Positions 7,582 to 16,613 of a stretch of 33,446 bases of DNA are shown one piece after another. How positions within the stretch are numbered: the stretch's first letter is position 1; each line of letters opens with the position of its first letter. Made by a program: the position numbers and the translations under genes. The notes below the pieces were generated by a model. The model searched no databases. It was not told the origin of the DNA and worked only from the letters and a program-made list of their open reading frames with translations. This DNA is from Bacillota bacterium (GTDB lineage: Bacteria; Bacillota; Sulfobacillia; Sulfobacillales; Sulfobacillaceae): NCBI GenBank assembly GCA_023488565.1, contig JAMDDZ010000153.1:386-33831 (forward strand), in the 5' to 3' direction.

Positions 7582-8908
7582 GAACTTGACCGAAAAGTTG
7601 CAGTCGACCTTCAAACGGCTTCGCAACAAAGGGCGGCTGACGGAGGCAGATGTCAAAGAAGCACTGCGCGATGTGCGTTTGGCGCTGTTGGAAGCGGATG
7701 TCAACTTCAAAGTGGTTAAAGACTTTCTAGCCACCGTAGAACGTGATGCGGTGGGCCAAGACATTTTGGAAAGTCTGACTCCAGATCAGGGTGTCGTTCG
7801 GGTAGTTCGGGACCACTTGGTTGCCCTTATGGGAACAACGGTGGAACGCGTCAAAATGTCCTCCAATCCTCCTACAGTGATTTACCTGGTCGGATTGCAA
7901 GGCTCCGGCAAAACTACCTCGGCCGCCAAATTAGCTTTAATGTTGCATCACCAAGGCAGGCAGCCGCTCCTGGTGGCAGCCGACATATACCGCCCAGCCG
8001 CCGTGGATCAATTGGTGGCTTTGGGTGCACAAATCGACATGCCAGTGGTGCATCAGGCGGGGTTAGATCCCGTGGCGTTAGCTCAGTTGGGATTGCAAAA
8101 GAGCCGGCAATTGGCCCGTGATGTGGTGATTGTTGACACTGCCGGACGGCTCCACGTGGACGAACAACTCATGGCAGAACTGCAGAAAATGCAGGGCAAG
8201 GTCCCTGCTCACGAGACATTGCTGGTAGTGGACGCGATGACTGGTCAGGACGCTGTTCGAGTGGCGACAGCCTTTAAAGAATTGTTGCCGTTAACCGGAG
8301 TAATCTTAACCAAACTCGATGGGGATACCCGGGGTGGCGCAGCATTGTCCATTCGTGCGGTGACACAGTTGCCCATAAAACTTGTGGCGACGGGTGAAAA
8401 GGTTGATGCGTTGGAGATATTTCAGCCCGATCGGATGGCCTCTCGTATTTTGGGAATGGGTGACGTGCTGACTTTGATCGAAAAGGCAGAACAAGCCCTA
8501 GATAAAGATGACACCGAGCGTTTGGCTGGACGTATGACCAGCAACTCTTTTAACTTGGAGGACTTTCGCAGCATGCTGAACCAAGTCAAAAAATTGGGCC
8601 CGCTATCCAAAGTGATGGAAATGTTGCCAGGCATGGGACAACTCAGCAAATTCAAGGGCCAGGTCGATGATTCCAGTTTGGTGCGTGTCGAGGCAATTCT
8701 CGATTCGATGACGGTCAAAGAGCGACTGCGTCCCGATATCATCGATGGGAGTCGAAGACGCCGCATAGCCAAGGGCAGTGGCACATCGGTTCAAGAGGTC
8801 AATCGGCTCTTAAAACAATTTCAAGACATGCGGAAAATGATGCATCAATTTAAGGGGCCGGGTGGGAAACGCAAATTGGCCAAGATGCCCTTCCCGCCAC
8901 CCCGCTAA
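7574..8908 (+). CDS. ffh: Signal recognition particle protein Ffh (SRP54)
   Basis: Ffh is the SRP GTPase that binds signal sequences together with 4.5S/6S RNA and hands ribosomes to FtsY. The start is ATG 7574 ([20 protein letters not shown]), preceded by GAGGAGGGG; the ORF-track start at 7544 is too early. N domain: residues 1 to about 85. G1: [15 protein letters not shown]. The [11 protein letters not shown] segment follows. G3: [11 protein letters not shown]4: [12 protein letters not shown]. The M domain runs from about residue 300 and holds methionine-rich helices and the RNA-binding segment [23 protein letters not shown]. About 444 residues, normal for the family. It overlaps ylxM and is followed by rpsP after 32 nt. 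Confidence 0.97.
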   Translation: MFENLTEKLQSTFKRLRNKGRLTEADVKEALRDVRLALLEADVNFKVVKDFLATVERDAVGQDILESLTPDQGVVRVVRDHLVALMGTTVERVKMSSNPPTVIYLVGLQGSGKTTSAAKLALMLHHQGRQPLLVAADIYRPAAVDQLVALGAQIDMPVVHQAGLDPVALAQLGLQKSRQLARDVVIVDTAGRLHVDEQLMAELQKMQGKVPAHETLLVVDAMTGQDAVRVATAFKELLPLTGVILTKLDGDTRGGAALSIRAVTQLPIKLVATGEKVDALEIFQPDRMASRILGMGDVLTLIEKAEQALDKDDTERLAGRMTSNSFNLEDFRSMLNQVKKLGPLSKVMEMLPGMGQLSKFKGQVDDSSLVRVEAILDSMTVKERLRPDIIDGSRRRRIAKGSGTSVQEVNRLLKQFQDMRKMMHQFKGPGGKRKLAKMPFPPPR

Positions 8909-8940
8909 ACCACTTTGGAAAGGAAGGAGGCACAGAAGAT

Positions 8941-9222
8941 ATGGTGAAAATTCGCTTGCGCCGCATGGGCGCCAAGAAACGACCGTTTTACCGTGTTGTG
9001 GTGGCGGATGCCCGTGCTCCCCGCGACGGACGCTTTATTGAAGAAATAGGGTACTACGACCCGACAAAAGATCCGGCCGTGGTGAAGATTGACGAAGACA
9101 AGGCAGTAAAATGGATTCAGAATGGGGCTCAACCGACCGACACGGCCCGTTCTTTGTTGCGGCAAACCGGTGTTCTTAAAAAGGTCCATGAAATGAAGCA
9201 GACGGCTAAGTCTCATGAGTAG
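8941..9222 (+). CDS. rpsP: 30S ribosomal protein S16
   Basis: S16 is a small-subunit assembly protein of 93 residues. It begins [20 protein letters not shown] and contains [13 protein letters not shown], both standard S16 motifs. A good AAGGAGG site lies upstream. Its TAG lies 8 nt inside rimM. In many Bacillota a KH-domain gene (khpA/ylqC) separates rpsP from rimM; here the two genes overlap directly. Confidence 0.97.
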   Translation: MVKIRLRRMGAKKRPFYRVVVADARAPRDGRFIEEIGYYDPTKDPAVVKIDEDKAVKWIQNGAQPTDTARSLLRQTGVLKKVHEMKQTAKSHE

Positions 9223-9754
9223 CCACCGGATGCAGGATCGTGCGGGTTTTGTGATGGTGGGAGAGATTGTCGGCGTTCACGGAATTGATGGTACGATGAA
9301 AGTCTATCCGACTACCGACTTTGTTGACCGATTGGTACGCAGAAAATCCGTATGGCTGTCTTCCGACGCGAAACCTATCTCGGTTCTCGAAGCGAAAACG
9401 CATCATAATCTGGTGTTAATGCGCCTAGATTCCGTGTCTACGCGAGAACAAGGATTGTTGATGCGAGGGAAAACCTTGTGGGTTCCTGTCGCAGAGCTTC
9501 CGCCATTACCGGACGGGGAATACTATTGGCATCAACTGCTAGGGATGCAGGTTGAAGAGTGCGACACCGGTCGGGTATTGGGAACATTGCAGCATGTTAT
9601 CCGTTCGGGACAGCATCACGATTTGTTTGAGGTCGCCCGCCCTGATGCTAAACCGTTGCTGATTCCGGCTTTGCGGAGGGTCGTGCGCGACGTCGATGTG
9701 GAAGTGAAAGTGATGCGGGTTGTTCTGCCGGACGGTCTGGAGGATGCGACATAA
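9215..9754 (+). CDS. rimM: 16S rRNA processing protein RimM
   Basis: RimM helps assemble the 30S head, binding S19 near the 3' domain of 16S rRNA. It is about 179 residues. The RimM N-terminal barrel is marked by [22 protein letters not shown]. The C-terminal PRC-barrel is marked by [24 protein letters not shown] and [22 protein letters not shown] 9215 overlaps the rpsP stop and its stop overlaps trmD by one base, so translation is coupled along the cluster. An internal ATG at 9230 is a possible alternative start. Confidence 0.94.
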   Translation: MSSHRMQDRAGFVMVGEIVGVHGIDGTMKVYPTTDFVDRLVRRKSVWLSSDAKPISVLEAKTHHNLVLMRLDSVSTREQGLLMRGKTLWVPVAELPPLPDGEYYWHQLLGMQVEECDTGRVLGTLQHVIRSGQHHDLFEVARPDAKPLLIPALRRVVRDVDVEVKVMRVVLPDGLEDAT

Positions 9755-10491
9755 TGATCATCCAGGTGGTCACCTTGTTTCCCGAGATGATGGCTGGGGT
9801 GTTTGAGACGAGCATTATGAAAAGAGCTCAAGACAAGGCCTTAGTGGAATTGCGTCTAGTTCCCTTACGTTGGTTCGGTGTGGGGCCTCATCGCATCACC
9901 GATGACTATCCTTTTGGGGGCGGCGTAGGCATGGTATTGCGCCCCGATGTGGTGGTGCCAGCAGTTGAGTGGGCCATGATGCATCATGCGCTTCCCGGCA
10001 AAGTGGTGGTGACGTCTGCACAGGGCACCCCGTTTGGCCAAAAAACGGCCGAGGCATGGTCCCACTGTGAGCATTTAATATTCGTCGCGGGCCATTATGA
10101 AGGCGTGGATCAGCGGGCTATCGATCTTTTGCGGGCTGAAGAAGTCTCGGTGGGAGACTTCGTTGTGACAGGTGGCGAGTTGCCTGTTATGATAATGGTC
10201 GATGCCGTGGTACGATTGCTGCCAGGGGTTTTAGGCGCCCGTGGCGGAGCGTTGGAGGATTCATTTAGCCAAGATCTCGATGGCTTGCTGGAGGGTCCTC
10301 AATATACCCGTCCACAGAATTATCGCAACCTGGAGGTTCCAGGGGTGCTGGTTTCGGGTAACCACGCCAAAGTGGCGGATTATAAACGTAACGTGCGCCA
10401 AGAGGTGACTCGTTCCCGTCGGCCGGATCTGTTACACGATAGTGACGTCCATTTACTAAAGAAAGGAGGAGATACAGGTGGATTACATTAA
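9754..10491 (+). CDS. trmD: tRNA (guanine-37-N1)-methyltransferase TrmD
   Basis: TrmD makes m1G37 in tRNAs using SAM, which prevents frameshifting. It is a SPOUT (trefoil-knot) enzyme of 245 residues. It begins [20 protein letters not shown] and shows [13 protein letters not shown], the knot loop [15 protein letters not shown] and [16 protein letters not shown]. The C-terminal [24 protein letters not shown] contains the substrate-binding region. ATG 9754 overlaps the rimM TAA (1 nt), and the 3' end overlaps rplS by 14 nt. Confidence 0.97.
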   Translation: MIIQVVTLFPEMMAGVFETSIMKRAQDKALVELRLVPLRWFGVGPHRITDDYPFGGGVGMVLRPDVVVPAVEWAMMHHALPGKVVVTSAQGTPFGQKTAEAWSHCEHLIFVAGHYEGVDQRAIDLLRAEEVSVGDFVVTGGELPVMIMVDAVVRLLPGVLGARGGALEDSFSQDLDGLLEGPQYTRPQNYRNLEVPGVLVSGNHAKVADYKRNVRQEVTRSRRPDLLHDSDVHLLKKGGDTGGLH

Positions 10492-10819
10492 ACTTTTAGA
10501 GGAAGACCAAATGCGGCACGATATTCCTGCGTTTCGACCTGGCGATACCGTGCGGGTGGCCGTAAAAATTCGTGAAGGGAATCGCGAACGAACTCAGATG
10601 TATGAGGGGGTCGTAATTGCCATTAAGGGCACGGGATTATCCAAGACGATTACGGTGCGCCGCGTAAGTTACGGCGTGGGCGTGGAGAGGATTTTTTTGT
10701 TGCATTCGCCACGATTGGAATCCATTGAAGTGGTGCGTAGGGGTAAGGTGCGCCGCGCTAAACTCTATTACTTAAGAAAATTGCGTGGTAAGGCAGCGCG
10801 GATTAAGGAACGCCGGTAG
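10478..10819 (+). CDS. rplS: 50S ribosomal protein L19
   Basis: L19 sits at the 30S-50S interface. It is 113 residues. The GTG start at 10478 follows AAAGGAGGAGA, which lies inside the end of trmD. Family motifs: [54 protein letters not shown] and [20 protein letters not shown]. Gene order trmD-rplS-lepB-rbgA-rnhB is the standard Bacillota arrangement. Confidence 0.97.
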   Translation: MDYIKLLEEDQMRHDIPAFRPGDTVRVAVKIREGNRERTQMYEGVVIAIKGTGLSKTITVRRVSYGVGVERIFLLHSPRLESIEVVRRGKVRRAKLYYLRKLRGKAARIKERR

Positions 10820-10884
10820 CAGATGGGTCAGGCGGGGGTACTCTCAGGTGGAGGGTGCCTTCGCCCTGCGTAAGGGGGTATTCG

Positions 10885-11397
10885 GTGTCGCAAAGAAGTG
10901 GCTGGCGAGAAATTATAGAGACCGTGGTCTTAGCATTTGTGCTGGCATTTTTAATTCGCACTTTTGTGTTTGAATCATTTCAAGTTCAAGGCACATCAAT
11001 GTTACCCACGCTGAAAAATAACGAGCGGGTGCTGGTCAACAAATTAATTTATGACTTCGAAACACCAAAAACCGGGCAGATTGTGGTATTCAAGTCCCCG
11101 GTAAACAAATCCCAGGATTGGATCAAACGGGTTATTGGGGTTCCGGGAGACGTCATTAGTGTGAGAAACAATGTGGTATATATTGATGGAAAGCGCTATC
11201 ACGAGCCCTTTTTAAAATATCGGCAATCGATGAATGTGGCCCCGATCAAGGTCCCTCCGGGGGATTTATGGGTGGAGGGGGACAACAGGCCCAAGAGTTT
11301 TGACAGTCGGTACTTTGGGTTTCTTCCCATGAAAAATCTCAAAGGGCAGGCGTTTTTGGTTTGGTGGCCCTTATCGGAACTACATTGGTTAAACTAG
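10885..11397 (+). CDS. lepB: Type I signal peptidase
   Basis: This membrane serine protease removes signal peptides from exported proteins. GTG 10885 is preferred over the track start at 10855 because AAGGGGGTA sits 4-12 nt upstream. One N-terminal transmembrane helix covers about residues 10-28 (IIETVVLAFVLAFLIRTFVF). The nucleophile is in VQGTSMLPTL (Ser38) and the general base in WIKRVIGVPGD (Lys81). The C-terminal box GDLWVEGDNRPKSFDSRYFG is the conserved S26 motif. At 170 residues it is a compact SipS-like Gram-positive form. It lies 4 nt before rbgA in the same operon. Confidence 0.94.
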   Translation: MSQRSGWREIIETVVLAFVLAFLIRTFVFESFQVQGTSMLPTLKNNERVLVNKLIYDFETPKTGQIVVFKSPVNKSQDWIKRVIGVPGDVISVRNNVVYIDGKRYHEPFLKYRQSMNVAPIKVPPGDLWVEGDNRPKSFDSRYFGFLPMKNLKGQAFLVWWPLSELHWLN

Positions 11398-11401
11398 GTC
11401 T

Positions 11402-12163
11402 ATGACAAAGAGTAAGTCGTGGTATCCCGGGCACATGATTGCCACCCAGAAAGTCATCCGGGAACTGGCCCCATATTTGACCGCCTTTGTGGAGGTAGTG
11501 GATGCCAGAGCACCGGAACTGACTCGCCATCAGCCTATGGCTCAGTGGGTGGGTCGCGCTAAACGCGTGGTGGTGCTGAATAAAATGGAATTGGCCGACG
11601 CCGAGGCGACGGAGTCCTGGCTTGAGTGGTATCGGAACCATGGCGTGATTGCTGTGGCGCTAAATGCCACCGCTCATCAATCAGAGCAACAATTGCGTGC
11701 TGTTTTAAAGCAAGCCTTAGAACCACCATATCGGCTAGCGGTAGTAGGATTGCCCAACTTAGGGAAATCAACATTGCTAAATCGTATGGTGGGCAAACAT
11801 CGGGTGGCTACTGGTGCCAAGCCTGGGGTGACCAGAGGACCGCAATGGATTCGGTTGCCTGGTGGCTGGGAATGGCTGGACTTGCCTGGCGTAGTGACAC
11901 CGTCTAAATCCAAGGATTGGCGATTAAAATTGTTAGGTGTAGTTCCGGTTCCGGCCGAAGAATTGGAAGAGATGGCGGAGCGGGCCTGGCAGTGGATGTT
12001 TCCTGAAGAAAACGGCGACTGGGAGGCATGGGGACGCTCGCGTGGGTACTTGATGACGGGAGGCCGGGTAGATTTGCATCGTACCGCTCAAGCCGTGCTC
12101 ATTGCGGTACGTGATGGCGCCTTTGGACCGCGTAGTGTGGAGTGGCCTCCCCATGTCAAGTAG
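11402..12163 (+). CDS. rbgA: Ribosome biogenesis GTPase RbgA (YlqF)
   Basis: RbgA is a circularly permuted GTPase needed for late 50S assembly. About 253 residues. The permuted order of GTPase motifs is visible: G4 (NKMELAD) comes first, then the G5-like ALNATA, then G1 (VGLPNLGKSTLLNRM), G2-like (GVTRGPQWI) and G3 (DLPGV). The N-terminus SKSWYPGHMIATQKVIRELAPYLTAFVEVVDARAP is characteristic. The C-terminal helical (ANTAR-like) domain appears shorter than in B. subtilis RbgA. It overlaps rnhB by 11 nt. Confidence 0.94.
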   Translation: MTKSKSWYPGHMIATQKVIRELAPYLTAFVEVVDARAPELTRHQPMAQWVGRAKRVVVLNKMELADAEATESWLEWYRNHGVIAVALNATAHQSEQQLRAVLKQALEPPYRLAVVGLPNLGKSTLLNRMVGKHRVATGAKPGVTRGPQWIRLPGGWEWLDLPGVVTPSKSKDWRLKLLGVVPVPAEELEEMAERAWQWMFPEENGDWEAWGRSRGYLMTGGRVDLHRTAQAVLIAVRDGAFGPRSVEWPPHVK

Positions 12164-12779
12164 CCGAGTCCAACCCGAGACTTGGTGGGAAGAGCTGTCC
12201 CGCTATGAAACTCCTTATTGGGTGGCCAGCCGCTTGGTGGCAGGGGTCGATGAGGTCGGACGGGGGCCCTTGGCTGGACCCGTCGTTGCCGCGGCGGTGA
12301 TCTTGGATCCTTCTTGCCCGGTTCTGGGAATCCGCGATTCCAAGGCGTTGACGGCATTGGCCCGTGCCAGACTTTATCCGGAAATTTTACATAACGCGGT
12401 GGCTGTTGGCGTAGGAATGGTAGGGCCACGTACCATCGACCGAATAAATATTTATCAGGCATCCAAAGTGGCGATGCAACGGGCGATTACAGCCATGGAG
12501 GTTACGCCCCACGTAGTGCTCAGCGACGCGATGCCGCTTCAAGGACCCTATATGGTTCAATCGATTACTCATGGGGACGCGGTGTCGGTAAGCATCGGGG
12601 CGGCATCCATTGTCGCGAAAGTCATCCGCGACCGTTATATGGAGGCGCTGGATGTTGTCTATCCGGGATATGGCTTCGCCCGGCATAAAGGTTATCCGAC
12701 TGTTTTGCATCGAAAGCGATTACGAGAATTAGGCCCTAGTCCTTGTCACCGCCGCAGTTTCCACTGGGATGAGCCGTAG
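12153..12779 (+). CDS. rnhB: Ribonuclease HII
   Basis: RNase HII cleaves RNA in RNA-DNA hybrids and single ribonucleotides in DNA. ATG 12153 gives about 208 residues; the ORF-track start at 12102 lies inside rbgA. Active-site motifs: VAGVDEVGRGPLAGPVVAAA (Asp-Glu pair), IRDSKALT, VLSDAMPLQ, GAASIVAKVIRDRYM, and the C-terminal YGFARHKGYPT...HRRSF. It is the last gene of the ylxM-rnhB block. A new promoter follows before topA. Confidence 0.94.
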   Translation: MSSSRVQPETWWEELSRYETPYWVASRLVAGVDEVGRGPLAGPVVAAAVILDPSCPVLGIRDSKALTALARARLYPEILHNAVAVGVGMVGPRTIDRINIYQASKVAMQRAITAMEVTPHVVLSDAMPLQGPYMVQSITHGDAVSVSIGAASIVAKVIRDRYMEALDVVYPGYGFARHKGYPTVLHRKRLRELGPSPCHRRSFHWDEP

Positions 12780-12815
12780 CGTCAGGTCAACAATATAAGG
12801 AAGCTTGGAGAAATT

Positions 12816-12824
12816 TGTTATAAT
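12816..12824 (+). promoter_or_regulatory. Extended -10 promoter of topA
   Basis: TGTTATAAT (TG-N-TATAAT) lies about 30 nt before the topA start. No good -35 is visible at the usual spacing, which fits an extended -10 promoter. Confidence 0.6.
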
Positions 12825-12853
12825 AGACCAATGTCATTGCGGGGGGTGCAGGA

Positions 12854-14968
12854 TTGCCTAAGGCCAAACCGTTAATTATCGTGGAGTCGCCAGCCAAGGC
12901 CAAAACGATCAGTCGCTTTTTAGGGAAGCGGTACCAAGTCAAAGCATCTATGGGCCATGTACGGGATCTGCCCAAGAGTCAGTTTGGGGTAGACGTGGAG
13001 CATGGCTTTACGCCGCGTTATATTACCATTCGCGGCAAAGGGCCAATTTTGAAGCAATTGAAGGATGCTGCCAAAAAGGCCGATAAGGTATTCTTGGCTA
13101 CTGACCCGGACCGCGAAGGGGAAGCGATTTCGTGGCACTTGGCGGAAGCTTTGGGCATTCAACCGGAAGCCACCCGGCGCATCGAATTTCACGAAATTAC
13201 CAAAGACGCGGTGAGCCATGCCATTCGCAATGCACGCCCCGTATATATGCCTAAAGTTAATGCCCAACAGGCGAGGAGGATATTGGATCGGGTTGTTGGA
13301 TACCAGTTATCTCCCTTACTATGGCACAAAATTCGGCCCGGCTTGTCTGCGGGCAGGGTTCAGTCCGCTGCCCTTAAGTTATTGGTCGACCGGGAAGATG
13401 AAATTTTAGCGTTTGTACCGGTGCAGTATTTTACGGCGAGCCTTGAAGCAGGTCAAGGCGCACTCTCTTTGCAAGCCGATTATGTGGGACCGCGGGGCGA
13501 AAAAGGCCGACTCGGCGCTTCCGATGTGGAAATGGTTCTTGGGCATGTAGGGGTTGGTTCCCGGGTATTGGTGCAATCTGTTAAGACCCGTGAACGACGT
13601 CGATTTCCTGCACCGGCTTTTACCACGTCAACACTGCAGCAAGAGGCGTCTAGACGTCTGGGGTATTCGGTAAAACGGACGATGAGCTTGGCGCAGCAAC
13701 TGTACGAAGGACTAGAAGTAGCCGGGGAAGGGACCGTAGGTTTAGTCACCTACATTCGCACGGACTCGGTGCGGGTAGCCGACATAGCCGAAACAGAGGC
13801 CAAACGATACATCTCGTTGCATTATGGCGACGCCTACCTAAAAGATCAGATGACCTCGCGGCCAAATCGGGATCCGGTGGGATCCCAAGGTGCCCACGAG
13901 GCGATTCGTCCAACGGTGTTGACTCGGCATCCTGACCAACTCAAGAATAGCTTGAATCGCGATCAATTGCGTCTTTACCGGTTAATTTGGGAACGATTTG
14001 TCGCTAGCCAAATGGCACCCTTGGTATATGATGCCACCACCATTGAGTTAGTGGCGGAGCATGGCGAGCAATTTCGAGCCCATGGCGCGGTCATCAAGTT
14101 TAAAGGATTTACTGAAATCTATTTAGAAGCGCAGGACGGCACTGATGCCAACTCTGACAAAGAGTTCGATTCGTCATTGCGTCCCCTGCCCGATGTCGCC
14201 GAGGGAACCGAGTTGGTGATTTCCCATATTAGTGCTGCGGAGCACTTTACAGAACCGCCTGCGCGGTTTAACGAAGCCATGCTGGTCAAGACTCTGGAAG
14301 AACTAGGAATTGGAAGGCCATCGACCTACGCCCCTATTATTGAAACTTTATTGCAACGGCAGTATGTCGAACGGTCCCAAAAGCGCCTATTACCTACAGC
14401 ATTGGGATGTGTTGTGGTCGAGCTTTTACGCGAATATTTTCCGGAAATCGTGAATACGGCGTTCACCGCAGAAGTGGAGAGCCAATTGGACCGAGTGGAG
14501 TCCAACGAGATGGCATGGCAAGATGTGCTGGGGCAATTTTATGCACCATTTGCGGCAGAATTGGCGCGTGCCGAAGCAGATGTAGAAAAGTTGGAACTTC
14601 CTAAAGAAAGCACGGACGAAGTCTGCGAGAAGTGCGGCAAACCAATGGAAGTCAAATACGGACGTTTTGGAAAGTTTTTGGCTTGTACGGGATATCCCGA
14701 ATGCCAGTTCACCAAACCTTATTTGGAAAAGACCGCGGCCTTGTGCCCTCGCTGTGGAAAACCGCTAGTAATCCGCCGAACCCGCAGGGGGCGCACTTTT
14801 TACGGATGCAGCGGATTTCCCGAATGCGACTTTGTGACTTGGAACCAACCTACGGATAAAGTGTGCCCTCAGTGTGGATCATCAATGGCAGTCAAGCGCC
14901 GTGCTCATCGCGAAAGTTTCCTCTGTCTTAAGGAGGGATGCGGGTATGAATCTGAACAAGCCCAATGA
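12854..14968 (+). CDS. topA: DNA topoisomerase I
   Basis: TopA is a type IA topoisomerase that relaxes negative supercoils. The TTG start at 12854 follows GGGGGGTG, giving 704 residues. The Toprim domain shows IIVESPAKAKTISRFLG and the acidic motif ATDPDREGEAISWH. The catalytic Tyr is in VTYIRTDSVR, at about residue 300. Other type IA motifs include LSAGRVQSAAL and IGRPSTYAPII. Three C-terminal zinc ribbons of Cys4 type are visible, starting CEKCGKPMEVKYGRFGKFLAC, CPRCGKPLV and CPQCGSSMAV. In many Bacillota trmFO follows; here a short gap and then xerC follow instead. Confidence 0.97.
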   Translation: MPKAKPLIIVESPAKAKTISRFLGKRYQVKASMGHVRDLPKSQFGVDVEHGFTPRYITIRGKGPILKQLKDAAKKADKVFLATDPDREGEAISWHLAEALGIQPEATRRIEFHEITKDAVSHAIRNARPVYMPKVNAQQARRILDRVVGYQLSPLLWHKIRPGLSAGRVQSAALKLLVDREDEILAFVPVQYFTASLEAGQGALSLQADYVGPRGEKGRLGASDVEMVLGHVGVGSRVLVQSVKTRERRRFPAPAFTTSTLQQEASRRLGYSVKRTMSLAQQLYEGLEVAGEGTVGLVTYIRTDSVRVADIAETEAKRYISLHYGDAYLKDQMTSRPNRDPVGSQGAHEAIRPTVLTRHPDQLKNSLNRDQLRLYRLIWERFVASQMAPLVYDATTIELVAEHGEQFRAHGAVIKFKGFTEIYLEAQDGTDANSDKEFDSSLRPLPDVAEGTELVISHISAAEHFTEPPARFNEAMLVKTLEELGIGRPSTYAPIIETLLQRQYVERSQKRLLPTALGCVVVELLREYFPEIVNTAFTAEVESQLDRVESNEMAWQDVLGQFYAPFAAELARAEADVEKLELPKESTDEVCEKCGKPMEVKYGRFGKFLACTGYPECQFTKPYLEKTAALCPRCGKPLVIRRTRRGRTFYGCSGFPECDFVTWNQPTDKVCPQCGSSMAVKRRAHRESFLCLKEGCGYESEQAQ

Positions 14969-15149
14969 TCTAGTCACCGTGGGAAGGGTGGAGTGCTTAA
15001 ACTCTTTGGGAAGTGCCTCAATGGCTAAGGGAATATTCCTGGCCCGGGTTCGTGATGAATGCCAGCGCCTTTTACATGAAAAGGCGCTGATCGATCTCTT
15101 AGAGTGTTTTGCGGGGCCAGGAGGGCACACCAATGTCCAAGCCAGTTAG
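14946..15149 (+). CDS. Possible small ORF between topA and xerC
   Basis: This is an open frame of 67 codons beginning MNLNKPNDLVTVGRVECLNS. ATG 14946 lies 9 nt after AAGGAGG, but that motif also encodes Lys-Glu in the topA tail, so it may be fortuitous. The frame overlaps topA at one end and xerC at the other, and a perfect 11-bp hairpin (15063-15089) falls inside it. I recognise no family and no membrane segment. It may equally be a non-coding spacer. It occupies the place where trmFO is often found but shows no resemblance to TrmFO. Confidence 0.3.
   Translation: MNLNKPNDLVTVGRVECLNSLGSASMAKGIFLARVRDECQRLLHEKALIDLLECFAGPGGHTNVQAS
15063..15089. other. Perfect 11-bp hairpin between topA and xerC
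   Basis: CAGCGCCTTTT and AAAAGGCGCTG are exact inverted repeats around ACATG. No T-tract follows, so it is not a canonical terminator. It could protect the mRNA, attenuate transcription or be a protein site. Confidence 0.6.
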
Positions 15150-16032
15150 TCCCTGGATTGCCGATTATCTTAGACATCTACGGGCAGTGGAAGGGCGATC
15201 TGCTGAAACATTGCGCGCCTACGAGTCGGATTTGCTCCAATTCGAAGAACAGATAGGAGACTTAGACTTGGTTGACGCCAAGGCCATCCGACGTTGGTTG
15301 CTGCAACTGGGGGAATCAGGGATCTCTGCTCGCAGCATGTCTCGCAAGTTATCGGTGGTCCGCTCTTTTTATCGTTACTTGGAACAGGAGCGGTTGCGAA
15401 CGACTAATCCGGCCCGCCGGGTGCTGTCCCCCAAGTTTCGCGCGCATTTGCCCCGAGTATTGACCATTGATGAGATCACGGCGATGATGGAAACAGCCTG
15501 TCTGGAGCATGGCCCATTAGGTGTACGCAATTTGGGTTTGATCGAAACTATGTATGGAGCGGGGTTGCGCAGTCAAGAAGTGGTGGACATGAATCTCCGA
15601 GATATTTTTTGGGATGATGGGATGATTAAAGTGACAGGCAAAGGACGTAAAGAGCGTGTGGTGCCCTTGGGCCGATATGGCCTGACGGCATTGCGCAGGT
15701 ATGTGACGGAGTCGCGTCCTTATTTGGTGAAAACTGCGACCGAAGCTTTGTTCCTCAATCGTCGCGGCGGCCGACTGACCACTCGCAGCGTGCGTCGCAT
15801 CGTCAAGATTACTATGTTGCGGAGTGCGGTAAGCCGTAACATTAGTCCGCACTGGTTGCGCCATTCTTACGCAACCCATTTATTAATGAACGGAGCCGAC
15901 TTACGCATTGTCCAGGAGTTGCTTGGCCACGCCAATTTGCGTACTACGCAAATTTACACTCATGTCTCGCAAGACCAACTGACCCGAGTGTACCAGGCGG
16001 CTCATCCGCGGGCTCGGCGCAATTTAGAGTAA
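15133..16032 (+). CDS. xerC: Tyrosine recombinase XerC/CodV
   Basis: XerC resolves chromosome dimers at dif sites with a partner recombinase. ATG 15133 follows AGGAGGG with about 7-nt spacing; the ORF-track start at 15109 is upstream of this. About 299 residues. An N-terminal SAM-like core-binding domain is followed by a catalytic domain with Arg146 (GAGLRSQEV), the Lys-bearing turn [25 protein letters not shown] (His240, Arg243), [16 protein letters not shown] and nucleophile Tyr275. The order xerC-hslV-hslU-codY is the conserved codVWXY arrangement of Bacillota. hslV starts 20 nt downstream. Confidence 0.94.
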   Translation: MSKPVSPWIADYLRHLRAVEGRSAETLRAYESDLLQFEEQIGDLDLVDAKAIRRWLLQLGESGISARSMSRKLSVVRSFYRYLEQERLRTTNPARRVLSPKFRAHLPRVLTIDEITAMMETACLEHGPLGVRNLGLIETMYGAGLRSQEVVDMNLRDIFWDDGMIKVTGKGRKERVVPLGRYGLTALRRYVTESRPYLVKTATEALFLNRRGGRLTTRSVRRIVKITMLRSAVSRNISPHWLRHSYATHLLMNGADLRIVQELLGHANLRTTQIYTHVSQDQLTRVYQAAHPRARRNLE

Positions 16033-16052
16033 TATTTATGGAGGGTCAAATT

Positions 16053-16601
16053 ATGGGGGACTCACTGTTTCATGGCACCACTATCTTGGCGATGGTAAAA
16101 GATGGGAAGGCTGTTGTTGGTGGTGATGGTCAGGTAACCTTTGGCCAAAATACGGTGATGAAGCATACGGCGCGAAAGGTCCGGCGCCTTTACCAAGGGG
16201 CCATTCTTGCAGGGTTTGCGGGTGCGGTTGCAGATGCCTTAACGCTGTTTGAACGATTTGAAGGGAAACTGGAAGAACACCACGGCAACTTGCCGCGAGC
16301 AGCGGTGGCTTTGAGCCGCGAGTGGCGAACCGATCGTATGTTGGGGAAATTAGAGGCGCTGTTGATCGTGGCCGATACCCACGACTTGTTCATTCTCTCA
16401 GGGACCGGGGAAGTTATTGAGCCGGATGACCATATTGCTGCAGTGGGTTCCGGAGGCAGTTACGCGTTGGCCGCGGCGCGGGCCTTCGCATCCTTAGATC
16501 AAACTCCTGCGATTGAGGAGATTGTGAGAAAATCGTTGGACATCGCGGCAGATATTTGCATATATACCAATCATCACTTAACAATTGAAACATTGGGTTA
16601 G
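16053..16601 (+). CDS. hslV: ATP-dependent protease peptidase subunit HslV (ClpQ)
   Basis: HslV is the proteasome-like peptidase ring that works with HslU. ATG 16053 is chosen over 16038 because GGAGGG at 16041-16046 precedes it. The mature N-terminal Thr is expected after a short propeptide (MGDSLFHG, then TTILAMV). [23 protein letters not shown] is the classical HslV motif. Many B. subtilis-type CodW proteins are described as using an N-terminal Ser, while this sequence offers a Thr pair after FHG. The length of 182 residues is normal. It is followed within 12 nt by hslU. Confidence 0.95.
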   Translation: MGDSLFHGTTILAMVKDGKAVVGGDGQVTFGQNTVMKHTARKVRRLYQGAILAGFAGAVADALTLFERFEGKLEEHHGNLPRAAVALSREWRTDRMLGKLEALLIVADTHDLFILSGTGEVIEPDDHIAAVGSGGSYALAAARAFASLDQTPAIEEIVRKSLDIAADICIYTNHHLTIETLG

Positions 16602-16613
16602 GAGGCGATGGGG

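Noticed and set aside
15030-15039. GGAATATTCC palindrome as a stand-alone operator
   Set aside because: A 10-bp palindrome is common by chance. It is mentioned only with the wider spacer.
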